IMG/VR virus record: IMGVR_UViG_3300010412_000089
Span: 1-22,374 of that record
Strand: one strand, 5' to 3'
DNA length: 22,374 bases
Source: a virus
The notes below the pieces were generated by a model. It was given only the letters and a program-made list of their open reading frames with translations. It did no database searches and had not been told where the DNA came from. Numbering within the stretch: position 1 is the first letter of the stretch; every line of letters starts with the position of its first letter. This document shows, in pieces, positions 9,100-17,101 of this stretch. The position numbers and the translations under genes were made by a program.

Positions 9100-10698
9100 A
9101 TGACAGAACAAAATAAATTGGTAGAAATAATTAAATCGGAGTACAAAAAATGTGCTCTGGATCCAAAATATTTTTTGAACAAGTATGCGTTTATTCAGCA
9201 TCCGATAAAAGGGCGTATACCCTTTCATCTGTATTTGTATCAAAAAGATGTAATAGATGACATAAGCAATTATACTAACACCATAATTTTAAAGGGTAGA
9301 CAAATTGGTATTAGTACGGTGGTTGCTGGGTTTTCTTTGTGGCTTATGACTTTTCACAAAGATAAAAATATTTTGGTAGTGGCCACAAAAAAGGAAGTGG
9401 CAAAAAATTTAGTTACAAAAGTTAAATACATACACGATAATTTACCGAGTTGGCTTAAAGCAGAGTGTATTACAAAAAATAAATTGTCTTTGGAATTTTC
9501 CAATGGCTCACAGATTAAAGCTGTAGCCGCTACAGACGATGCCGGCCGATCAGAAGCGTTGTCATTGTTGGTCATTGACGAAGCCGCATTCATCGATAAT
9601 GCAGAAATTATTTGGACCGCTGCTTCGGCTACGTTGTCTACCGGTGGTAATGCCATTTTGTTATCTACTCCAAATGGTATGGGAAACTTTTTTCATAGAA
9701 TGTGGCAGGCCGCAGAAGGAAAAGAAAATGACTTTCATCCGATTTTATTAGATTGGAGAGTTCACCCGGATCGTGATCAGGAGTGGCGAGATCGTCAAAC
9801 GGAAATTCTTGGTGAAATGGGAGCAGCGCAAGAACACGATGCATCATTTATATTTTCTGGTAATACTGTTATACATCCCGAAGTAATTGAATTTTATAAA
9901 AAAACTTATATGCAAGAACCGGCGGCTTATCGTGGATTTGATAGTAATATGTGGGTTTGGGAATATCCAAATTATGACACCACATATGTTGTAGCCGCTG
10001 ACGTTGCCAGAGGCGATGGCAACGACTTTTCAACATTTCACGTACTTGATGTGGAAAAATCAATACAAGTTGCAGAATATAAAGGTAAAATTAGCACGAA
10101 AGACTTCGGTAATATGTTAGTGGCCGTTGCAACCGAATACAACGATGCGCTAATCATTCCGGACAACTCTTCAATTGGACACGCCGCCATACAGCAGATT
10201 ATAGATAGGGGATATCCAAATTTATTTTATATGTCAAAAGATTTACGATATATTGATGTTGAGCAACAGTTGGATTTGGACGTTAACAGCGACGAACGGC
10301 GAATGGTGGCTGGATTTACCATTTCACAACGAACTCGTCCACTTATTATTGCCAAATTAGAAAGTTATATGAGAGAAAATTCTGTTATAATACGTTCGTC
10401 TCGTTTTATGAGTGAATTAGAAACTTTTATTTGGAAAAACGGTCGTGCCGAGGCATTGGATATGTATAATGACGATTTAATATTGGCCATGTGTATTGGA
10501 TTGTGGGTTCGGGACACAGCATTACGGTTGCGGTCTGAGGGAATTGAACTGAACAAGGAAATGATTAATCGTATGACACGGGTGGTTCCTGACCAAATTC
10601 TTCAACCAAAAACGATAGTTGACCCCTATAAAATACCAATGCCGAACAATCAGCAGGAAGATTTACGATGGTTGTTGGGAGGAAAGACCGTAAGTTAA
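9100..10698 (+). CDS. terL: Terminase large subunit (T4 gp17-like)
   Basis: This is the ATP-driven motor and nuclease that cuts concatemeric DNA and pumps it into the prohead through the portal. The 532 residues cover both domains. The ATPase carries KGRQIGIST (65-73, Walker A-like), LLVIDEAAF (156-164, Walker B with D160/E161) and LSTPNG (188-193, coupling motif). The RNase H-like nuclease shows VAADVARGDG (D301), PDNSS (D355) and NDDLILAM (D458/D459), the expected acidic triad. The canonical Walker A lysine before S/T is replaced by Ile. Lys65 before the loop may take its role, as in terminases with an N-terminal Walker lysine. It starts one base after the stop of the preceding gene. No small terminase is identifiable in the window. 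Confidence 0.96.
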   Translation: MTEQNKLVEIIKSEYKKCALDPKYFLNKYAFIQHPIKGRIPFHLYLYQKDVIDDISNYTNTIILKGRQIGISTVVAGFSLWLMTFHKDKNILVVATKKEVAKNLVTKVKYIHDNLPSWLKAECITKNKLSLEFSNGSQIKAVAATDDAGRSEALSLLVIDEAAFIDNAEIIWTAASATLSTGGNAILLSTPNGMGNFFHRMWQAAEGKENDFHPILLDWRVHPDRDQEWRDRQTEILGEMGAAQEHDASFIFSGNTVIHPEVIEFYKKTYMQEPAAYRGFDSNMWVWEYPNYDTTYVVAADVARGDGNDFSTFHVLDVEKSIQVAEYKGKISTKDFGNMLVAVATEYNDALIIPDNSSIGHAAIQQIIDRGYPNLFYMSKDLRYIDVEQQLDLDVNSDERRMVAGFTISQRTRPLIIAKLESYMRENSVIIRSSRFMSELETFIWKNGRAEALDMYNDDLILAMCIGLWVRDTALRLRSEGIELNKEMINRMTRVVPDQILQPKTIVDPYKIPMPNNQQEDLRWLLGGKTVS

Positions 10699-10708
10699 GT
10701 ACTTAAGT

Positions 10709-10724
10709 TGTATATGTATAGGTG
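10709..10724 (+). promoter_or_regulatory. Promoter-like element before the homing endonuclease
   Basis: TGTATATGTATAGGTG lies between the terminase stop and the homing endonuclease start. It is preceded by TACTTAAG (10700-10707). The same pair, TACTTAAG then TGTCTATTTATAGAGTG, recurs after the endonuclease gene at 11328-11359. A phage late promoter is the simplest reading, but this is inferred from recurrence only. Confidence 0.35.
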
Positions 10725-10744
10725 TACCCCTTGAAGAGAATTTT

Positions 10745-11323
10745 ATGGGAAAAATAAGTGGAATTTATAGAATAGTTTGTGTTGCTAACGGTGATTATTA
10801 TTACGGATCTTCTGCTGATATACAAACTCGGTGGGTAAATCACAAAAGAAAATTGAATAATTTAACACACGAAAATAAACGAATTCAGCATACGTGGAAC
10901 AAATATGGTGCTCTAATGTTTCGTATGGAAATATGTGAGTTTGTGTCCAAAGACGACTTATTCGAAGTAGAAAATAAATATTTAAAGGAACATATTGGTA
11001 AACCGCATTGTATGAATATATCTGCAGATGCATACAGCCCTTCTAGGGGTAGGAAATTGGGACCGCTATCTGAGGAAACCAAGAAAAAAATTAGTAAGGC
11101 AAGAACTGGGCAGTCTAATGGACCATTTTCGGAAGAAACTAAACAAAAAATGAAAGAAACTTGGAATGCGCAGAATAAAAAAATTAGGCGTTCTTATGGT
11201 CCGTTGTCTGAGGAAACTAAGAAAAAAATGAGTATAGCACATACCGGAAAAACACATTCGGAAGAAAGTAAGCAAAAAATTAGAGAGTCGGTCAAAAGAA
11301 AACTCTCCACTGCCACTAAATAA
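10745..11323 (+). CDS. GIY-YIG homing endonuclease with NUMOD3 repeats
   Basis: Free-standing phage endonuclease of the Seg type. The N-terminal nuclease domain shows SGIYRI (5-10) and YYYGSS (18-23), the GIY-YIG core, with R29 and E76 in the positions of the catalytic Arg and Glu. From about residue 105 on, four NUMOD3-like DNA-binding units repeat the pattern S-E-E-[T/S]-K-x-K. Such enzymes cut phage DNA lacking the gene and spread by recombination; they are not needed for growth. It stands alone between the terminase and the EF-hand gene, with 46 and 83 noncoding bases on its sides, unlike its tightly packed neighbours. This fits a recent insertion. All key residues are present, so it looks intact. 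Confidence 0.93.
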   Translation: MGKISGIYRIVCVANGDYYYGSSADIQTRWVNHKRKLNNLTHENKRIQHTWNKYGALMFRMEICEFVSKDDLFEVENKYLKEHIGKPHCMNISADAYSPSRGRKLGPLSEETKKKISKARTGQSNGPFSEETKQKMKETWNAQNKKIRRSYGPLSEETKKKMSIAHTGKTHSEESKQKIRESVKRKLSTATK

Positions 11324-11342
11324 TGATTACTTAAGAAGTTAC

Positions 11343-11359
11343 TGTCTATTTATAGAGTG
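11343..11359 (+). promoter_or_regulatory. Promoter-like element before the EF-hand gene
   Basis: TGTCTATTTATAGAGTG is followed by 47 bases to the ATG at 11407. The core TATTTATAGA is identical to that at 14424-14433. It lies in an otherwise gene-free gap, which is where a promoter serving the head cassette would be expected. No experimental basis. Confidence 0.4.
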
Positions 11360-11406
11360 ACCTATAATGGCTCAACAACCCTTTTTAGTAGTTTGGAGTC
11401 TATAAT

Positions 11407-11718
11407 ATGATTAAATTATCGGATTTGATTAAAAAACAACATCAAGTAATATCCGAAACTAACCCCGATGCCAACTCAGATGGCATTATTTCGGCTAAGG
11501 AATTACACGATCATTTTGATGTTAATGGTGATGGCAAAGTTGATTTAGTTGATTATGCCGCTCACATTCTTTTTCACATCGAAAACCCACAATATCTACA
11601 ACAATATCGAGCTGCTGCGCAAGAACGACTGGTTCAGTCCCCACTTGCAGCGCGCATGAACAAGTTTTCACAACGTGGTGCAGCACCCGGACCAAGCACA
11701 TATCCGGTGGAGAATTAA
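11407..11718 (+). CDS. Small two-EF-hand protein
   Basis: The 103-residue protein has two consecutive calcium-binding-type loops: DANSDGIISAKE (21-32) and DVNGDGKVDLVD (38-49). Both keep acidic or Asn ligands at positions 1, 3 and 5, Gly at 6 and an acidic residue at 12. They are joined by a short helix, as in a paired EF-hand. The rest is helical, then a Gly/Pro-rich tail. Calcium binding is expected from the loops but not shown. The gene sits between terminase and portal, so a virion or assembly role is plausible. A second protein of the cassette (16436-17098) has a similar loop. A dockerin-like pair is the alternative reading. Confidence 0.8.
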   Translation: MIKLSDLIKKQHQVISETNPDANSDGIISAKELHDHFDVNGDGKVDLVDYAAHILFHIENPQYLQQYRAAAQERLVQSPLAARMNKFSQRGAAPGPSTYPVEN

Positions 11719-11719
11719 T

Positions 11720-12412
11720 ATGAAGTTAACTCAAGAACAATTACGTCAGTTAGTTCGTGAGGAATTGCAAAAGATTGTTCGTGAACGGACTGTCCCCCGT
11801 GATCATTATACCGATGCTGCCGATAGGGAAGGTCGACGAAGAATGAGCAAGAGTCAGATTTCGGACAGAGATCGTATTGGTAAGGCAATGAAAGCAAAAC
11901 CCGGTGTTGTCAAGTCTTTAAAAAAGAAATACGGTCAGGATTGGGAATCATATTTGTGGGCTATTGCAGGTAACAAAACTTTGGGTGGCGCTCGAGGTTT
12001 AGAACCCACAGTTAAATCACATTTTGAACCGGAAGGTGAATTAATTCGTGAAACAATCATTCGTTTACGAGACATTTCTTCGGTAGTTACTCTACCCGCA
12101 GTTAATAATCCCATACAAGAAGCCTTACCTATTTCAAATATAGACACAACATCAGATACTTCTATGGATAATACAAATGAGGATCCAGAAGAAGAAGTTG
12201 CAAAGGCAAAATTACTTAGAATTTATAAGCAAGCATCGGCATTATATAATATGTTGGGTGATGTAGATGATGTGGAAGAGTGGGTTGCAAGTAAAATAGG
12301 TGATGCTGCCGAATGTTTAAATTCTGCATATAATCATATTGAATATCAAAAGAAGAAACCCGAAGCGTTGGGTAATGGAGAAGGAACCCCGGCAGACACG
12401 GCCGGTGTATAA
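11720..12412 (+). CDS. Probable virion-associated protein of unknown function
   Basis: The start at 11720 is preferred over the in-frame ATG at 11675, because a good ribosome binding site (GGTGGAGA, 11706-11713) precedes it and it begins just after the upstream stop. The 230 residues open with MKLTQEQLRQLVREELQ, an amphipathic helix of a kind common at the start of structural proteins in T4-like environmental phages. A basic central region follows. The C-terminal helical stretch, about residues 155-215, contains LYNMLGDVDDVEEWVASKI, which resembles a helical segment I recall from cyanophage hypothetical proteins. Its place just before the portal gene suggests a head or neck function, but none is established. 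Confidence 0.72.
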   Translation: MKLTQEQLRQLVREELQKIVRERTVPRDHYTDAADREGRRRMSKSQISDRDRIGKAMKAKPGVVKSLKKKYGQDWESYLWAIAGNKTLGGARGLEPTVKSHFEPEGELIRETIIRLRDISSVVTLPAVNNPIQEALPISNIDTTSDTSMDNTNEDPEEEVAKAKLLRIYKQASALYNMLGDVDDVEEWVASKIGDAAECLNSAYNHIEYQKKKPEALGNGEGTPADTAGV

Positions 12413-12415
12413 TTA

Positions 12416-12432
12416 AAAAGGAATATCCTTTT
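12416..12432 (+). terminator. Weak A/T hairpin before the portal gene
   Basis: A 7-base stem AAAAGGA / TCCTTTT with a 3-base loop follows the stop at 12412. The T-run is only the four bases of the stem and the stem is mostly A-T, so it would be a leaky terminator or RNA processing site at best. Confidence 0.3.
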
Positions 12433-12472
12433 AGCAGGTAACACCTATGAATATTAATAAAGGATAAAGGTT

Positions 12473-14398
12473 ATGACAGATACTACTTTATATGCCCGTT
12501 TAAAACGGCTGTTTTCAACTCAAGCAGTCGTTCGAATGGTGGGCGGAAACAAATTACGAGTTGTTGATACTGATAACATACAGGCGTATGGAAACCGTGG
12601 TACGGTAGACCGTTATCGCAGAGTATTTTTATCTGGGCAAGGTGGCGGTTATAGTCCATCTGGTCGTTTTGACGCAAATTCGGCATTTATGGCAAGCCGT
12701 TTGCAAATGTTCCGCGACTATGATTTGATGGACAAGGATCCCATTGTTGCTTCGGTACTTGATATCTACTCAGACGAAAGCAGTGTTCATGATGAGTTTG
12801 GAAAAATATTAAGTATTAAATCTGAACACGAAGATGTACAACAAATTTTACATAATTTATTTTACGACATATTAAATATTGAGTTTAATTTGTGGCCGTG
12901 GACCCGTAATATGTGTAAATACGGGGACTTCTTTTTATATTTAGATATTCATGAGGACTTTGGCGTAACCAATGTTATACCGCTGTCGGTGTATGAAACA
13001 TATCGTATAGAAGGACAAGACCCCGATAAGCCGTTTGAAGTTAAATTCAGAATAGAAAATGATTATTTTGGATTTGATAAGAAAGACTTTGAAAATTTTG
13101 AAATTGCCCATTTTAGATTGTTGAGTGATACTAACTTTCTCCCGTACGGACGAAGTATGTTGGAGGGTGGTCGTCGTATACACAAACAATTACAATTAAT
13201 GGAAGATGCGATGTTGATACATCGTATTACTCGTGCTCCAGATAAACGTAAAATTTTAGTAGATGTTGGTAATATTCCACCGGCTGAAGTTGAAAATCAT
13301 ATTCAGCGGCTAATGGATCGTACCAAGAAAATTCCAATCATTGATCCAAAGACAGGTGATTATAATCTTCGTTATAATATGATGAATATTTTGGAAGATT
13401 TTTATCTACCCGTCCGTGGAAAAAATCAAGGTACTGATATTGTAAATCTTCCCGGTTTACAATTCAATGCTATTGAAGACATAGAATATCTACGAAAGAA
13501 ACTTTTGGCGGCTTTTAAAGTTCCCAATTCGTTTATTGGATATGAAGAGGATATTAATGGTAAAGCAACGTTGGCTGCTCAAGATGTGCGTTTTGCTCGT
13601 ACCATTGAACGTATTCAACGTATTTTAGTGTCCGAACTAACTAAAATTGCCATTACACACTTATATGCACAAGGAATTCGTGATGCTAAATTGGTTGAGT
13701 TTGAATTGGGGCTTACCAACCCATCCACCATCTATGAACAAGAAAAAATTGCATTGTGGAAAGACAAAAATGCATTAGCCAATGAATTATATCAATCCAA
13801 ATTTGTGTCTCGTCGTTGGATATACGAAAATATTCTTGAAATGTCAGCACAAGAAATGGAAGAAATGCATGGGGAGTTAGAAACTGATGTTGAATTTGTT
13901 GCTGGATTACAAGGTAAAGAACAACAAATCATAACACAAGCTACTGCACCACCACCGGTTGACCCACAAGCTCAGGCACAGCCATCATTATTGCCGGGTC
14001 CTTCGGACACCCAAGAACCTCAAGCTGGTACAGAAGAAGAACCACAGGCGGAAGAAGGTGATCCGGACATGGCAGAATTGGAAAAAATTCTTAACGAGCC
14101 GAGTGTTACCGAAATTAACAAGGTTGGTCGTCCTGAAGAACGTAATTTATTTAATACGGACCGGCATCCAGCCGGACGAGATCCGTTTGGTAAGAAAATA
14201 ATGAAAAAGGCCATGAAACTAGACAAACCAACCTTTAGTAAACACCATCGACGTACTGGTTTAAGAGAATTAGTACAGAGTTTGGAACGGTCTAAATTTA
14301 AATCGGCATCTCCAATTGAAGAAAAACCCAACTTTTTACACGAATCCAATATTTTAGATGACGATCACGATAAAAGTGGTGAAACTTTGGCAGAATAA
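12473..14398 (+). CDS. gp20: Portal (head-tail connector) protein, T4 gp20-like
   Basis: This forms the dodecameric ring at one head vertex that nucleates prohead assembly and passes DNA. The 641-residue protein shows the family's conserved core: DKDPIVASVLDIYSDES near residue 86, NLWPWTRNMCKYGDFF near 142, an EGGRRIHKQLQLMEDAM stretch near 230, and the LPVRGKNQGTDIVNLPG segment near 315. After about residue 490 comes a Pro/Gln/Glu-rich, low-complexity extension, then a basic region and an acidic end with LHES, a possible prohead-protease site. AGGAT (12461-12465) gives a suitable ribosome binding site. The gene is first in the portal-unknown-unknown-protease series. Confidence 0.95.
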   Translation: MTDTTLYARLKRLFSTQAVVRMVGGNKLRVVDTDNIQAYGNRGTVDRYRRVFLSGQGGGYSPSGRFDANSAFMASRLQMFRDYDLMDKDPIVASVLDIYSDESSVHDEFGKILSIKSEHEDVQQILHNLFYDILNIEFNLWPWTRNMCKYGDFFLYLDIHEDFGVTNVIPLSVYETYRIEGQDPDKPFEVKFRIENDYFGFDKKDFENFEIAHFRLLSDTNFLPYGRSMLEGGRRIHKQLQLMEDAMLIHRITRAPDKRKILVDVGNIPPAEVENHIQRLMDRTKKIPIIDPKTGDYNLRYNMMNILEDFYLPVRGKNQGTDIVNLPGLQFNAIEDIEYLRKKLLAAFKVPNSFIGYEEDINGKATLAAQDVRFARTIERIQRILVSELTKIAITHLYAQGIRDAKLVEFELGLTNPSTIYEQEKIALWKDKNALANELYQSKFVSRRWIYENILEMSAQEMEEMHGELETDVEFVAGLQGKEQQIITQATAPPPVDPQAQAQPSLLPGPSDTQEPQAGTEEEPQAEEGDPDMAELEKILNEPSVTEINKVGRPEERNLFNTDRHPAGRDPFGKKIMKKAMKLDKPTFSKHHRRTGLRELVQSLERSKFKSASPIEEKPNFLHESNILDDDHDKSGETLAE

Positions 14399-14419
14399 TT
14401 GTTATACTAAAAAGATAAC

Positions 14420-14433
14420 AGTATATTTATAGA
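14420..14433 (+). promoter_or_regulatory. Promoter-like element before the gene following portal
   Basis: AGTATATTTATAGA lies 22 bases before the ATG at 14456, in a 57-base gap. Its TATTTATAGA core matches 11347-11356 exactly. A small inverted repeat (TGTTAT / ATAACA, 14400-14420) lies directly upstream. Confidence 0.4.
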
Positions 14434-14455
14434 TAATTTACGGGGTGAAAGAAAT

Positions 14456-15325
14456 ATGCAATATGTAAAACATAACAAATTGAAGAATACTGGGGTTCTT
14501 TTTGAACTTTTGGTACGTCAAATTACGGCAGATACACTTTCATCACGAGAAAATTCTCCTGCCATAGACATATTGCGTAAATTTATGAATGGTAAGACGG
14601 AACTTGGCAAAGAATTAGTAATGTATCGCACATTTTTTAATAATTCTAAACCATTAACCGAAAGTCGTTCTATTGATTTACTAAATTTAGTATGTAATCA
14701 ACGCAAAAAACTCAATGAAAAGAAACTTAGAGCCGAAAAGTATGATTTAATCAGTGAAATTAAGAAATTTTATGATTTAAGCGAGTTTTTATCAGTTCGA
14801 GTTCCGTCTTACAAAATTTACGCATCCATTTATAAACAATTTGCTGTTCTTACTGAAGATATTGACCTCGATATTGGTCAAATAAGCGATGCTAGATTTA
14901 CTATTCTTGAACATCTGTCTGGAAAAGGTAGTGGACACGTTATAAGTGAAAGTAATTTGACAAATACGTGGAAACGACAGGAAGAAGACCTTCGTTTGCT
15001 TGGATATCGTATGCTATTGGAAAAATTTAATGATAAATACGCAACGATGACCCCAAAACAGAAGAATCTACTCAGAATGTACATTAACAGTGTTCCTAAT
15101 AGCTCTACATTACGAGAATATATTATAAATGAATCAATATTGTTAGCAAATTCACTTAAACCAAAAGTAGAGCAGATTTCTAATAAGATATTGAAGATAA
15201 AATTGAGTGAAGTGGTTCGTCAACTACAAAAAATGTCTACTCAGAAGAAATTTAAATCAAATCATATGACAGGATTATTAACTGCATATGAAATAGAAAA
15301 AGAATTGGAGAATTTTCAGTCATGA
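14456..15325 (+). CDS. Conserved T4-like head-region protein, function unknown
   Basis: This 289-residue, mostly helical and basic protein opens with KHNKLKNTGVLFELLVRQIT. I recall similar openings in hypothetical proteins of T4-like environmental phages, usually near the portal gene. There is no enzyme motif, signal peptide or membrane segment. The C-terminal third contains IINES, which fits the prohead-protease cleavage pattern. The GGGGTGAAAG stretch upstream serves as ribosome binding site. The stop overlaps the next start by four bases (ATGA). By position it occupies the slot of the T4 core gene 67, but it is far longer than T4 gp67 and no similarity is visible. Confidence 0.75.
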   Translation: MQYVKHNKLKNTGVLFELLVRQITADTLSSRENSPAIDILRKFMNGKTELGKELVMYRTFFNNSKPLTESRSIDLLNLVCNQRKKLNEKKLRAEKYDLISEIKKFYDLSEFLSVRVPSYKIYASIYKQFAVLTEDIDLDIGQISDARFTILEHLSGKGSGHVISESNLTNTWKRQEEDLRLLGYRMLLEKFNDKYATMTPKQKNLLRMYINSVPNSSTLREYIINESILLANSLKPKVEQISNKILKIKLSEVVRQLQKMSTQKKFKSNHMTGLLTAYEIEKELENFQS

Positions 15326-15852
15326 CTGAGGAGCAACGACTTCGAGAGGCCATTTCATTTATTATCAAGAAAGTATTACCATCCGTGATAGAAGATTGCG
15401 AGCAATCCAATTCTGCTGCTGAAAAGCCAGAAGAAATTGAAGAAATTTCAACTTCCGATGGAGCAGGAGCATATTTGATGCCAATGGCATTTACTGGTGG
15501 AAAGGCCGGAGGAATTAAAAAACAGAAGAGTACGGCGGAAAAACTTGGATATAAACTTACTCCAGCAGGAGAAAAGGCATTATATCATGCAGATAAATTG
15601 CAAGAAGCAGTGTCTCGTTATCATCAGTTTAGACAGGATCCACATACTCCTCGATATAAAATTGGAAAATCTGTAGTGGAAATTGGCCGTCATCTGGATG
15701 AAATTAATAAAATTGTATCTATGAATCTCAGATTGAAAAGAGAAAATAATGTGTCGACTTCGCAATATTGGAAGCGTACGATGGGACAGTTGGCCAGATT
15801 AGAACAAAAAATGATTCGGATAGCAGAAAAAGTTAGAGAGATGAAAATATGA
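15322..15852 (+). CDS. Head-region protein in the gene 68 position, function unknown
   Basis: The 176-residue protein has an N-terminal helix (RLREAISFIIKKVLPSVI), an acidic Glu-rich stretch, a Gly-rich segment (FTGGKAGGIKK, about 57-67) and a basic helical C-terminal half. ATGA overlaps join it to the gene before and to the prohead protease after, so the three are translationally coupled. T4 has the prohead core gene 68 directly before gene 21, so a minor core or scaffold role is possible from position alone. I do not recognise the sequence. Confidence 0.72.
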   Translation: MTEEQRLREAISFIIKKVLPSVIEDCEQSNSAAEKPEEIEEISTSDGAGAYLMPMAFTGGKAGGIKKQKSTAEKLGYKLTPAGEKALYHADKLQEAVSRYHQFRQDPHTPRYKIGKSVVEIGRHLDEINKIVSMNLRLKRENNVSTSQYWKRTMGQLARLEQKMIRIAEKVREMKI

Positions 15853-16439
15853 GTAGATTACTAATTGAGTATAGTCCAATATCGTATGGTCAACAGTTAA
15901 TTCGAGAGGCATCTGAACCACATACGCCGTTAATTCTTCGAAATGTTGTCTTACAACGGGCTGATGCGAAAAATCAGAATGGGCGTGTATATCCCCGAGA
16001 AATTTTAATGCGAGAAGCTAAAAAATATCACGAAGAATTTGTTAAACAGCGCCGAGCATTAGGAGAGTTAGATCATCCCGAATCATCTGTAGTGAACTTG
16101 CGTAATGTTTGTTCAAACATCGTTCGCATGGAGATTAATGGAGATACGGTTGTAGGAGATATTCATATATTATCAACTCCCGCCGGACACATTGTGAGAG
16201 AGTTGATTAAAAATAATATACGTTTGGGTGTATCTTCACGGGGATTGGGTTCTATTAAACAAGTATCGGAGGGAACTGTAGAAGTTCAAGACGATTTTAA
16301 TTTAATTTGCTTTGATATCGTTTCCAATCCATCTACGTATGGTGCATTTATTAATGAGAGTGTCATAGGGACAGCTAGATCAACTCCAATTACTCGTTTG
16401 AATTCGTTAATTTATGATTTCTTGGGAGAAGTACAATGA
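15849..16439 (+). CDS. gp21: Prohead core protease (T4 gp21-like)
   Basis: This serine protease is expected to act inside the prohead, cleaving scaffold, itself and the capsid protein before DNA packaging. The 196 residues show the family pattern: NQNGRVYPRE (42-51), the histidine motif GELDHPE (72-78, H76), the GDIHILSTPAG segment, and the serine motif LGVSSRGLGS (126-135, S129 or S130), followed by SNPSTYGAFINES. That last INES matches the enzyme's own expected cleavage consensus, as in self-processing T4 gp21. ATGA overlaps couple it to both neighbours. Confidence 0.93.
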   Translation: MSRLLIEYSPISYGQQLIREASEPHTPLILRNVVLQRADAKNQNGRVYPREILMREAKKYHEEFVKQRRALGELDHPESSVVNLRNVCSNIVRMEINGDTVVGDIHILSTPAGHIVRELIKNNIRLGVSSRGLGSIKQVSEGTVEVQDDFNLICFDIVSNPSTYGAFINESVIGTARSTPITRLNSLIYDFLGEVQ

Positions 16440-17098
16440 GCGACAATAAAATTGAACAAGATATGCTCACATTAATTGAACAGATAGAAAATTTAAGTGA
16501 AGCAGATTTATTCCCGGACGGCTCATTATCGATTATAGGTTCATCTAAGAAAAATAAAAAGAAGGTCAAGGAAGCAACTCCGGCAATACATCCACCGTGG
16601 AAAGTGGATAAGGTAGCAAAACCAACTGCTACAATTACACGAGCTAACGGCAAACGAGTATTAGCTACCAGTGTTTTGAAGCGAGGAAAAGCTGATCCGG
16701 ACTATGAAAAGGCCAAACAGGCGGTGGCGTCTGCCAAAACAAGTCGCCCACGGCGGCATTGGGTTAAAAAAGAATCAGCGCCAACTGGCAAAGGTTGGGA
16801 AAAGACTGTTAAGGGAATGAAAAAACACCCCGAAATAGATAATCCATTTGCATTGGCACATTGGATGAAGAAGAAAGGATATAAACCAAAGCAAGAAGCA
16901 GCTGATCCAAACGGTGACGGCTCTGTTTCAGCCGACGAATTACAGGCTAGAATTGATGTAAAACGGGCACAACAAAAAGCAGTAAAACCAGATTCAAAAC
17001 TAGCTCAAGAACTTCCTCAACAGATTTCAAGACTTGAAAAACAACGTCAGAGAAAATCAATTCCAGAAAATAAAAAGAAGACAACATCTTCTAGTTAA
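16436..17098 (+). CDS. Helical head-region protein with an EF-hand-like loop
   Basis: The 220-residue, strongly basic protein begins with an acidic amphipathic stretch ending in LSEADLFPDG. A basic region comes next, then the segment GKGWEKTVKGMKKHPEIDNP followed by ALAHWMKKKGYKP; I recall similar segments in phage hypothetical proteins. Residues 157-168 (DPNGDGSVSADE) form a canonical EF-hand-type loop, here unpaired. The C-terminus is Lys/Gln-rich and low in complexity. GGGAGAAG upstream is a good ribosome binding site, and the start overlaps the protease stop. Function is unknown; a minor virion or core protein is likely from context. Confidence 0.75.
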   Translation: MSDNKIEQDMLTLIEQIENLSEADLFPDGSLSIIGSSKKNKKKVKEATPAIHPPWKVDKVAKPTATITRANGKRVLATSVLKRGKADPDYEKAKQAVASAKTSRPRRHWVKKESAPTGKGWEKTVKGMKKHPEIDNPFALAHWMKKKGYKPKQEAADPNGDGSVSADELQARIDVKRAQQKAVKPDSKLAQELPQQISRLEKQRQRKSIPENKKKTTSSS

Positions 17099-17101
17099 AA
17101 T

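Noticed and set aside
11675-11719. ATG at 11675 as start of the 230-residue protein
   Set aside because: It would overlap the EF-hand gene by 44 bases. The ATG at 11720 has a good ribosome binding site and a more typical N-terminus.
14400-14420. Terminator after portal
   Set aside because: The stem is only six A-T-rich base pairs with a nine-base loop and no T-run.
11347-14431. TATTTATA elements read as T4 late promoters (TATAAATA) on the minus strand
   Set aside because: No credible minus-strand gene lies downstream of either site, so antisense late promoters are unlikely. The forward reading is kept as a hypothesis.
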